Shown piece after piece: positions 1-6,892 of a stretch of DNA of 29,506 nucleotides. A program made the translations under genes and the position numbers. Numbering within the stretch: position 1 is the first letter of the stretch; each line of letters starts with the position of its first letter. The stretch covers positions 1 to 29,506 of the forward strand of contig CALCGT010000014.1 of assembly GCA_937901125.1 (NCBI GenBank), written 5' to 3'. Source of the stretch: an uncultured Clostridia bacterium (GTDB lineage: Bacteria; Bacillota; Clostridia; Lachnospirales; Anaerotignaceae). The notes under the pieces are model-generated. The model was not told the origin of the DNA. It made no database searches and worked only from the letters and a program-made list of their open reading frames with translations.

Positions 1-107
1 GCAGAGCGGGCGGTTGTTAAAGCCCGCTTCGCGGTCTTCAGCACTGAAGTAATAATCCAAAAAATTTATCCGCTATTCGGATTCGAATAAATTTTAAATA
101 TGTGCGA
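1..107. other. Intergenic left edge with small hairpins
   Basis: No gene is visible. Two short inverted repeats stand close together: AGCGGGC (5-11) with GCCCGCT (22-28), and CTTCAG (36-41) with CTGAAG (44-49). Neither is followed by a T-run, so they are not ordinary terminators. They could be the 3' part of a structured transcript entering from outside the window. Confidence 0.3.
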
Positions 108-136
108 TTGACAAATATACAAAAATGTGATATGAT
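108..136 (+). promoter_or_regulatory. Consensus sigma-A promoter
   Basis: TTGACA (108-113) and TATGAT (131-136) are separated by 17 bp, close to the ideal housekeeping promoter. Transcription would start near 143 and run into the terminator at 186-223, so the product would be about 80 nt unless the terminator is read through toward the recombinase gene at 778. Confidence 0.7.
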
Positions 137-185
137 TTTTCCATAATAAAAATTCCTTATCTATATCTATTTACTAAGTTTATCA

Positions 186-223
186 CACCGAGATTTCAAA
201 AAATGAAACCTCGGTGTTTTTTT
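186..223 (+). terminator. Rho-independent terminator
   Basis: CACCGAG (186-192) pairs with CTCGGTG (210-216), TTTCA (194-198) pairs with TGAAA (204-208), with one internal mismatch and a 5-nt A loop, followed by seven Ts. It lies about 45 nt after the expected start of transcription from the promoter at 108-136. Confidence 0.8.
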
Positions 224-777
224 ATTTTCAAGCATCTAACATCGCTTCGGCGATTCCAATTTTAAGAACATCCCTCTTGGGGATTCCATTTGACTTTTTC
301 AAATTTGCAAATTCTTCGACGGATTTTTTCATCCAAATATTTTAAGATTTTTCCAAAATTCTATTTTTAAAGAATTTCATGCAATTCCACTTTTATATTT
401 CTATTTTCATTTTTCACACACACTCGACGGCAGTACGCCAGGCATTTCGGATTTGCCAAAATTTTTTGAAATACCGGTCACTCCCCTCCCGCAAACGGTT
501 ACACCTCTGGGGTAACCTGTTTGCCCTTCCTTGGTGCAAAGGGCAAACAGGGACCGACACTTGAACAACATCCATACAAGAACTTTTTGGAACACTTCCC
601 ACTTTCGTTTTTTTGGCTCTATTCAATGAGCCGCTGCACCTTCCCGGGTCTTGAGGTACTCTCCTCATCAAAAAAGAGGCAATTTAGACCCACCAGAACT
701 TAACCTATGGCGTCCGACGGAACGTTATCCGTCACCCCTCATTTCTTGCTTTCTTTTTCTGATAAGGAGGAATGCTT
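224..777 (+). other. Long AT-rich non-coding stretch ahead of recombinase gene
   Basis: About 550 bp without a convincing gene; the short open frames here lack ribosome binding sites and overlap each other. The first half is AT-rich. The second half holds several dyads: the pair at 491-548, GGCTC/GAGCC near 616-633, and GACGGA/CCGTC near 717-735. The stretch ends in a strong AAGGAGG site for the gene at 778. It may be a recombination or leader region of the integrative element. Confidence 0.4.
491..548 (+). repeat. Overlapping, mutually exclusive inverted repeats
   Basis: Dyad A joins GCAAACGGTTAC (491-502) with GTAACC (512-517) and GTTTGC (519-524), a 12-bp stem with one bulged T and a 9-nt spacer. 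Dyad B joins GTTTGCCCTT (519-528) with AAGGGCAAAC (539-548), a perfect 10-bp stem. The GTTTGC at 519-524 belongs to both, so in RNA only one can form at a time. As DNA, dyad A resembles the arm-spacer-arm layout of a tyrosine-recombinase crossover site. Confidence 0.6.
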
Positions 778-1839
778 ATGGCAAAACAACGCCATTCAAA
801 TATTGGCTACCAGCTGAAAAAGGAGCTTCGTGCCATGTATTGCCCCGGCGAAAGCAAAAAGGCATACATCGACGAAACCAATCGCCAGGGGGCTGCCTAT
901 AAAAAAGAACTGATTGAGCAGGGCTGCAGCAAGCAGGAAGCTCATAGGCTCTCCCAAGATATTTGTACCTACCGGGAGAAAATCTTCTCGGAAAGCACCC
1001 TGCAAAGCTATCAGAAGTCCGTACAGGTCTTTGAGCAGTTCTGCAAGGAGCAGCTGGGTACAAAACGAATCTCCATGCTTGAAGCTGCCCTGCACGTGCA
1101 GGAATTTGCGGACTGGTGCAGCGCAAAGGGATATACGGCACAAACCATCCATTTACGGTTGAGCGCCGTTTGTAAGGCAATGCGTCTGAAGCTTTGCGAT
1201 TATGAAAAGCCTATCCGCCATGCAGCAGATACGACCCGTGGCACCCAAACTGCCAAAAACGATGCGTATAACGAAAAAAGAGCCGAAAAGGCACTTTCCG
1301 TGAATCGTCTGATCGGTGTTCGCCGACAGGAATTAGGAAAAATCAAGCTGAGTGATATTTCCTTTCTTGCTCCGGATTGGGCAGAGGTCTATACCGTTGG
1401 TAAGGGCGGCAAGCACAACACCAATCTGCTTTTTACCGTTGCGGACGTAGCCAAGTTGAAGGCATACGTCGATGAAGCTGCCGCCAAGGGACAGACCTAT
1501 CTTCTGACAAAAGAGGAACTGCAGAACGATGCCGACCTGCATTCCGCACGGGCACAGCGGGCAAAGGATGTTTATACATACGTTTGTGCCGATATGAAAG
1601 CCCATCCGGAACGCCGTGATTACTATAAGGATACAATCCGGAGGATTTTCGATAGAAATGGAAAAAGACTCACCGAAGATTTGGATATCCCTTATCGCTG
1701 CCGTGGACAGAATCGGCAGAAGCTCTTGGAAATGGACAAGGATGCCACTTATGACCGTGTTGCTGTCATGTTCGTTTCCTGTACGGTGACAAATCACTTT
1801 CGCAGTAATGTCACCGTTACACATTATCTCAGCAAATAA
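778..1839 (+). CDS. Tyrosine-recombinase-like integrase, divergent
   Basis: A 353-residue protein with the outline of a tyrosine recombinase: an N-terminal SAM-like core-binding region (about 70-150) and a catalytic region with box I VRRQEL (R182 as candidate first Arg), a KGGK beta-hairpin (209-212) and a C-terminal THY (candidate nucleophile Y350). The canonical HxLRH box II is absent; the nearest equivalent is PYRCRG (305-310), with Tyr where His is usual. The start at ATG 778 is preferred over ATG 772, because AAGGAGG at 764-770 then sits 7 nt away. It is followed by a double-HTH protein and a Tn916-type integrase, so it is part of a mobile element. It might be an accessory or regulatory recombinase rather than the main integrase. 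Confidence 0.75.
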   Translation: MAKQRHSNIGYQLKKELRAMYCPGESKKAYIDETNRQGAAYKKELIEQGCSKQEAHRLSQDICTYREKIFSESTLQSYQKSVQVFEQFCKEQLGTKRISMLEAALHVQEFADWCSAKGYTAQTIHLRLSAVCKAMRLKLCDYEKPIRHAADTTRGTQTAKNDAYNEKRAEKALSVNRLIGVRRQELGKIKLSDISFLAPDWAEVYTVGKGGKHNTNLLFTVADVAKLKAYVDEAAAKGQTYLLTKEELQNDADLHSARAQRAKDVYTYVCADMKAHPERRDYYKDTIRRIFDRNGKRLTEDLDIPYRCRGQNRQKLLEMDKDATYDRVAVMFVSCTVTNHFRSNVTVTHYLSK

Positions 1840-1919
1840 CTTTCTTTTGTCGCATCCATTTCGTGGATGGCCTTGGGGAAGGGCTGCTTCCCCTTTTTAT
1901 CCAATTTGGAGGAATCATT

Positions 1920-2324
1920 ATGTATGATAAATATTTAACTTCCAATTTCAAACTTTATACTGTTGCGGACCTGCAAAATATTCTGAAAATCAGCCGCAGC
2001 TTTGCATATAAGCTGGTCAACAATGGGGAACTCAAATGTGTCCGTATCCATCGTCTTGTACGTATCACGCCTTGGGCATTGCAGGAATATATGGATTCCC
2101 TTTCCCCGGAAGCGGCACAGGAGAAAATGGACGCAGTACAAGCATATTTCTGTGATTCCGTACAGTATTACACGATTCAGGAATTACAGCATATTTTGCA
2201 GCTTGGCGATTCTTTTTCTCGCCGTCTGCTTCGTAGCAACGAAGTAAGAGGAAAACGCATCCATAGAGAGACCCGTATCCCCTCTGATGAGCTGTACCAA
2301 TTTATTCGTTACCATGAAAATTGA
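1920..2324 (+). CDS. Tandem double excisionase-type HTH protein
   Basis: A 134-residue protein made of two MerR/excisionase-like (HTH_17 type) domains in tandem. Domain 1 (about 12-58) begins YTVADLQNILKISRSFAYK and domain 2 (about 83-129) begins YTIQELQHILQLGDSFSRR; each ends in an RIHR-type wing and an acidic or aromatic helix (LQEYM, LYQFI). ATG 1920 follows TTGGAGGAA at a good distance; an upstream in-frame ATG at 1863 lacks a site. It lies between two recombinase genes, where Xis-like directionality factors are common. A role as excisionase or as regulator of integrase expression is inferred. Two DNA-binding heads in one chain could bridge repeated arm sites. Confidence 0.75.
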   Translation: MYDKYLTSNFKLYTVADLQNILKISRSFAYKLVNNGELKCVRIHRLVRITPWALQEYMDSLSPEAAQEKMDAVQAYFCDSVQYYTIQELQHILQLGDSFSRRLLRSNEVRGKRIHRETRIPSDELYQFIRYHEN

Positions 2325-2332
2325 TTGATATA

Positions 2333-2522
2333 GAATAGGAATTCTGCCTTTTTCGCATTTGCTCTCTGCGTTTCCTTTGAAAAAGAGACGGTCATACATT
2401 CCCGCCTGTTGACGGGAGTGTATGGCAGCAATCCTTAATATTTTCATAAGATGAAGCACCTTCATTGAAAATTTGCTCCGGAGCGATTAAAATATAGTGA
2501 AACAAGGCAGGTATTCCTATTC
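2333..2522. repeat. 190-bp interval bounded by imperfect inverted repeats
   Basis: GAATAGGAATTCTGCCTT (2333-2350) is the near reverse complement of AAGGCAGGTATTCCTATTC (2504-2522), differing by one substitution and one indel. Inside lie a 12-bp stem, CATACATTCCCG (2393-2404) with CGGGAGTGTATG (2413-2424), and a short ATGAAG-CAC-CTTCAT hairpin (2449-2463). No gene fits. Either a MITE-like insertion or a foldback leader ahead of the integrase gene is possible; no clear target duplication is visible. Confidence 0.5.
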
Positions 2523-2540
2523 CAGAAAGGAGAAATAATT

Positions 2541-3698
2541 ATGACCGGAAGCCTGCAAAAGAAAAATGGTATCTACTATACTGTATTGAACATAAAGGAT
2601 AGCAACGGAAAACATGGTCAAAAATGGGAATCTACACACCTCCCGGTAAAGGGCAACAAAAGGAAGGCCGAAAAGCTTTTGCGTGAGCGTATTGTTAAAT
2701 ATGAAGCAGAAAGCTTAAAGACACCAAAAGATATGTCCTTTGCCAAATGAATGTTTCTGGCAGTGGAAAAGAAAAAGGATACCGTCTCGCTGACGACCTA
2801 CAGAGGGTATAACGATATGGTGCGTCTGCATATCGCTCCGTATTTTGAGAAGAAAAAAATGCTTTTGACTGACCTGACGGCAGGGGATTTAGAAGCCTAT
2901 TATGCACAAAAGCTGAAAGAAGGACTTTCTCCGAATACCGTTTTAAAACACCATTTATTGATTCATTCTGTTTTAAAAATGGCAATGAAACTGGAATATA
3001 TTATGAGAAATGTTTCTGACCTGGCTGATTCTCCGAAAAAAGAGAAAGCAAAGCTTCCTCCTGCCTATAACGAAGCAGAGCTGGTGAAGCTTCTTGGTAT
3101 TTTTCGGGAAGATATTCTTTACTATGTCGTTGCGATTGCCGTTATCTTTGGTTTGCGCCGTTCGGAGATTCTGGGCTTGCGCTGGGACCGTATCGATTTG
3201 AAAAAAGGACGTATGCAGATTGATACGACAGTCGCACGGTATTCGGAGTGCGGAAGGACCTCTCTTCTCATTCGTCAAAAAACAAAAACCGAATCCAGCC
3301 GCCGTGAATATGAACTGACAAAGGAAGAAATCGCTTTGTTCCGGGAATTGAAAGAACGGCAGGAGGAATACCAGAAATTCTTCGGCAGTGCATATTCTGA
3401 AAAGGATGCCGACTTTGTATTTCTGGATGAAAAGGGCGTATTGCTCAAACCGGATTTTGTAACGCACCATTTCCGCAGAGTATTGGAAAAGAGTGATTTG
3501 AGGGTCGTTCGTTTTCATGACCTTCGCCATAGCTGTGCGACCTATTTGTATAAGCATTTCGATTTGAAAGACATTCAGAACTGGATGGGTCATTCCAACT
3601 ATCAATTCACAGCCGATACATACGTTCATCCGGATGACAGGATGAAACGGGTAATGGCAGAAAAAATGGATACGCTGCTGCCGAAAACATCTGCGTAA
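2541..3698 (+). pseudogene. Tn916-type integrase with in-frame TGA
   Basis: Codons 1-69 (2541-2747) encode an arm-site-binding AP2-like N-terminus. A TGA at 2748-2750 follows, and the same frame continues for 315 more codons to 3698. The tail has the full tyrosine-recombinase set: GLRRSE (box I Arg), QKTKTESS (Lys), HDLRH (box II), MGHS and the nucleophile Tyr in DTYVHP. Relatives typically read ...FxxWM... at the junction, so the TGA most likely replaces a TGG Trp codon by one base. AAAGGAG precedes ATG 2541; ATG 2751 has no ribosome binding site. Without readthrough the gene is inactive. It points at the 3' end of tRNA-fMet, the usual place for an integrase next to its attachment site. A sequencing error cannot be excluded. 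Confidence 0.8.
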
Positions 3699-3710
3699 AC
3701 CCCTATTTTC

Positions 3711-3730
3711 TTAGAAAAGTATTAGAAAAG
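3711..3730 (+). repeat. Short direct repeats between integrase and tRNA
   Basis: TTAGAAAAG occurs at 3711-3719 and again at 3722-3730, an 11-bp period. Integrases with an AP2-like N-terminal domain bind direct-repeat arm sites near the ends of their element, so these are candidate arm-type sites. They are short and AT-rich, so chance is possible. Confidence 0.3.
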
Positions 3731-3751
3731 AGGGATTTGCCGTATTTCTGC

Positions 3752-3794
3752 AAAAAAAGAAAATCCTTGAAAGCCTGAGATTTCAAGGATTTTC
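3752..3794 (-). terminator. Terminator of tRNA-fMet
   Basis: A perfect 14-bp stem, GAAAATCCTTGAAA (3759-3772) with TTTCAAGGATTTTC (3781-3794), has an 8-nt loop. On the minus strand it is followed by seven Ts (3752-3758). It begins four bases after the tRNA 3' end. Confidence 0.85.
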
Positions 3795-3797
3795 AGC

Positions 3798-3871
<74 letters not shown>

Positions 3872-3902
3872 TCAATATAAATTTCTCTTATCATTATATA
3901 TA

Positions 3903-3931
3903 ATTATAGCGCAGAGAAAGCTATTTGTCAA
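3903..3931 (-). promoter_or_regulatory. Promoter of tRNA-fMet
   Basis: On the minus strand TTGACA (3926-3931) and TATAAT (3903-3908) are separated by exactly 17 bp, a perfect consensus. Transcription would start about 25 nt before the tRNA. Confidence 0.9.
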
Positions 3932-3968
3932 ACACAAATCCTTCCTCTGCCTATTCATTTTGCTTATA

Positions 3969-4682
3969 TCAGATGCCATCTTTAAATTTTGTTTCCAGTT
4001 TTTCCTTCCGTTCCTTCCAGTCCGGCATCAGCTGGTCCATCAGATCGTAGAAGGACTTGCCGTGATTCGGATAGCGGAAATGGAGCAATTCATGGAGGAT
4101 GACCTGCTCGATGCATGCCTCCTCCGTCTTCATCAGCTGTAGGTTCAGGCGGATAGTTTTGCCTGTAGTGGTACAACTGCCCCAAATGCTTTTCATATTG
4201 CGGATTTTGATTTCCGGTCTTGTTATATGATATTCTTTCACCATTGGATATATTCTATCCATAATTTCTTCAAACTTCTCTTCTGCACGCATTTTCAGCC
4301 AAGAAAGATATTCTTCCCTCAGCACATCGTCGATCATCTTGGGAGCATACAAGCAGATGGTATTCCCATCTATAAAAATGCGGCTTTCTCCCCTTTCCAG
4401 CACCAGGTGATAGGGTTTCCCCAGATAATAGACGGTTTTCCCATCATACAGACTGCCATCGGGCAGTCCATTTTTGATCTTTTCAATCTCCGCCAAGTGG
4501 GTGATGATCCAAAATGCCTTGGACTGGACAAACTCATCAATGACCTCAAAAGGGACGTTTTTCCCTGCGGAAACAACGACCTTGCCATACTTATTTACCC
4601 GAAGATTGATATACTTCACATTTTTGCGGGTCAGTTCATATTCAATTTCAATGCCTTCATACTGGATATTATGAACGGACAT
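3969..4682 (-). CDS. YgjP-like zinc metallopeptidase (DUF45/SprT-type)
   Basis: A 237-residue soluble protein. The HELLH zinc motif (197-201) with a third ligand candidate in YPNHGK (H207), and the upstream IWGSC signature (166-170), are diagnostic of the YgjP/DUF45 family related to M48 and SprT metallopeptidases. The N-terminal half is the family's beta-rich region with the usual YINLRV motif. The physiological substrate is not established. It has its own promoter at 4721-4749 and is a single-gene unit downstream of the ftsH terminator. AAGGG lies six bases before ATG 4682. Confidence 0.88.
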   Translation of the reverse strand: MSVHNIQYEGIEIEYELTRKNVKYINLRVNKYGKVVVSAGKNVPFEVIDEFVQSKAFWIITHLAEIEKIKNGLPDGSLYDGKTVYYLGKPYHLVLERGESRIFIDGNTICLYAPKMIDDVLREEYLSWLKMRAEEKFEEIMDRIYPMVKEYHITRPEIKIRNMKSIWGSCTTTGKTIRLNLQLMKTEEACIEQVILHELLHFRYPNHGKSFYDLMDQLMPDWKERKEKLETKFKDGI

Positions 4683-4720
4683 GAAAACCCTTCTTTCTTG
4701 CCATAAAATACGTTTTATAT

Positions 4721-4749
4721 ATTTTACAGTTTCGGCTTAGAATTGTCCA
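4721..4749 (-). promoter_or_regulatory. Promoter of YgjP-like gene
   Basis: On the minus strand TGGACA (4744-4749) and TAAAAT (4721-4726) are separated by 17 bp, about 40 bp before the start codon. Confidence 0.65.
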
Positions 4750-4764
4750 GTCCCGTTTCTCGAC

Positions 4765-4796
4765 AAAAAGCGAAGCCATGCAGGCTCCGCTTTTTT
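4765..4796 (-). terminator. Terminator after ftsH
   Basis: AAAAAGCG-A-AGCC pairs with GGCT-C-CGCTTTTTT around a 5-nt loop, with one mismatch. T-runs exist on both strands; on the minus strand it closes the ftsH transcript 12 bp after the stop codon. Confidence 0.8.
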
Positions 4797-4807
4797 CGCA
4801 ATTCTCC

Positions 4808-6661
4808 TTATTCTGTTTCTTCTCGATTCAAAATTTCCATAAACTCTTCCCCAGTGATGGTCTCTTTTTCCAGCAGATATCCAGCGATCTCATCCAGTTT
4901 CCCCATATTTTCTCGGAGAATCTCTACCGCTTTATCGTGAGCCTGTTTCACCACTTCGATGACGGCAGCGTCGATCTTTGCTGCGGTCTCATTGGAGCAA
5001 GCCAGGGAAGTATCCCCGCCCAGATACTGATTGGTGACGGTTTCCAGCGCTACCATACCAAATTCGTCGCTCATACCAAAACGAGTGATCATACCTCTGG
5101 CAAGGCGGGTAGCCTGCTCGATATCGTTAGAGGCACCTGTTGTAATAGAGTCGAATTTCAGTTCTTCCGCCACACGTCCCCCAGTAAATGTGGCGATCTT
5201 ATTGAAAATCTCTTCTTTGTTCATCAGGAATTTTTCCCCTTCATCCACCTGCAGGGTATAGCCCAAAGCACCGCTGGTTCTGGGAATAATAGTAATCTTC
5301 TGCACAGGAGCAGAATTTTTCTGCTTTGCTGCTACTAAAGCGTGCCCCACTTCGTGGTAAGCAATAATCTGCTTCTCTTCGGGAGAGATCACTGCGCCTT
5401 TCCGCTGATATCCCGCCAGGATAACTTCTACACTTTCCATCAGGTCGTTCTGATTTACTTTTGAACGGCCCATACGCACCGCCCGCAGGGCTGCTTCGTT
5501 CACGATATTCGCCAGTTCTGCCCCGGATGCACCAGAGGTTGCTCTGGCAATGGCATCGAAATCGATATTGTTTTCCATCTTGATCTTTTCCGCATGGACT
5601 TTCAGGATGGCTTCTCTGCCCTTGAGATCGGGCAGTTCCACGGGAATCCTTCTGTCAAAACGACCGGGGCGCAGCAAGGCTTTATCCAGAGTTTCCGGTC
5701 TGTTGGTGGCTGCCAGAATGACAACCCCTTTCTTCCCATCGAAACCGTCCATTTCTGTCAGCAGCTGGTTCAGGGTCTGTTCCCGTTCATCATTTCCGCC
5801 CATGCCGTTGCCGTCACGTTTTTTACCGATGGTATCAATTTCATCGATGAATACAATACAAGGGGCTTTTTCGTTGGCCTGCTTGAATAGGTCACGGACT
5901 TTTGCCGCACCCATACCAACAAACATTTCTACAAATTCAGAACCGGAAATGGAGAAAAAGGGCACATTTGCTTCGCCGGCAACCGCCTGAGCCAGCAGGG
6001 TTTTCCCTGTACCGGGAGGACCCACCAAAAGGGCGCCCTTGGGCATCTTCGCTCCCACTTCTGTATATTTCTGAGGGTTATGCAGGAAATCCACGATTTC
6101 GTTCAGGGCTTCCTTGGCTTCATCCTGCCCTGCAACGTCCTTAAAGGTCTTTCCTGTCTGAGCTTTGACGTATATCTTTGCATTGGCTTTCCCGAAGGAC
6201 ATGGCATTGCCGCCCATACCGCCCATCTTGCTCATGGCTTTTTTCATGACAAACTGCCACAGCAGGAAGAAAGCCACAAACATGATGAGACTGCTGACCC
6301 ATGGCGATACTTCCTTGGGCTTGACTTCTCCAAAGGATGCCCCTGCCGCATACAGCCGTTCTACCAGCTGAGGGTCATCCATACGAACAGTGGAATAGAC
6401 CTTCGGCGTCTGCTGGGCAAAGATCTGTGTCTGTTCCTCTTCCTTGGGCTCATCCTTCAGGAAGAAATAAATAACATCTTCGTTGATTTCCGCCTGAGAG
6501 ATGTTCTTTTCCTTCATCTCTGTCAGGAACACGTCATAATTGACCTGTTCTACGGCGTTTTTCGCAATATTGGGCAGGAAGAACATATTGATAAAGCCCA
6601 TCACCAAAAGGACGATGAGCCAATAATACATCAATGGCCTCCTTTGATTTTTCATATCCAT
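4808..6661 (-). CDS. ftsH: ATP-dependent zinc metalloprotease FtsH
   Basis: A membrane-bound AAA+ protease that extracts and degrades membrane and some soluble proteins. Visible in order: an N-terminal membrane segment (about 10-30), a short extracytoplasmic domain, a second membrane segment (about 120-138), Walker A GPPGTGKT (about 214-221), Walker B CIVFIDEID, the second region of homology with NRPETLDKALLRPGRFDR, and the zinc motif HEVGH (about 436-440). The length of about 617 residues is usual. The start is uncertain: TTG 6667, ATG 6661 and ATG 6655 are all in frame; ATG 6661 is chosen, 11 nt after GAGAG. A WalR-like double half-site lies upstream at 6782-6798. murA lies further upstream on the same strand. 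Confidence 0.95.
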   Translation of the reverse strand: MDMKNQRRPLMYYWLIVLLVMGFINMFFLPNIAKNAVEQVNYDVFLTEMKEKNISQAEINEDVIYFFLKDEPKEEEQTQIFAQQTPKVYSTVRMDDPQLVERLYAAGASFGEVKPKEVSPWVSSLIMFVAFFLLWQFVMKKAMSKMGGMGGNAMSFGKANAKIYVKAQTGKTFKDVAGQDEAKEALNEIVDFLHNPQKYTEVGAKMPKGALLVGPPGTGKTLLAQAVAGEANVPFFSISGSEFVEMFVGMGAAKVRDLFKQANEKAPCIVFIDEIDTIGKKRDGNGMGGNDEREQTLNQLLTEMDGFDGKKGVVILAATNRPETLDKALLRPGRFDRRIPVELPDLKGREAILKVHAEKIKMENNIDFDAIARATSGASGAELANIVNEAALRAVRMGRSKVNQNDLMESVEVILAGYQRKGAVISPEEKQIIAYHEVGHALVAAKQKNSAPVQKITIIPRTSGALGYTLQVDEGEKFLMNKEEIFNKIATFTGGRVAEELKFDSITTGASNDIEQATRLARGMITRFGMSDEFGMVALETVTNQYLGGDTSLACSNETAAKIDAAVIEVVKQAHDKAVEILRENMGKLDEIAGYLLEKETITGEEFMEILNREETE

Positions 6662-6770
6662 AATCAATCCAACTCTCTTTCTTGTTTCCTATTACACTTT
6701 TATTGTATTCTGTCGTGAAGAGGAAGTCCCCTTCGACAGTTTACAGTTTAACATGGAGATATATGCAAAT

Positions 6771-6798
6771 TTGAAACGAATTGTAAACGTTTTGTAAA
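6771..6798 (+). promoter_or_regulatory. WalR-type direct repeats upstream of ftsH
   Basis: TGTAAA (6782-6787), five bases, then TGTAAA (6793-6798) match the WalR (YycF) consensus TGTWAH-N5-TGTWAH exactly. A weaker unit TTGAAA sits one 11-bp turn earlier at 6771. The site is in the murA-ftsH gap, in plus orientation, about 120 bp before the ftsH start. A good -10/-35 pair for ftsH could not be fixed, so the effect on transcription is unknown. Confidence 0.45.
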
Positions 6799-6892
6799 TA
6801 CGGGGAAGAAAGAGAGAAAAATGAAAGATTATAAAACATCTTTTGAATCGACCCTGCTCAAAAAAACAAAAGCTTTCAGACATTTCTCCCCT

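Noticed and set aside
2449..2490. Third copy of the structured leader element, suggested by TTTGCTCCGGAGC near 2471
   Set aside because: The core motifs CTGCTTGYAG and AGTTTGCGGAGCAAA are not both present, and the order of hairpins does not match.
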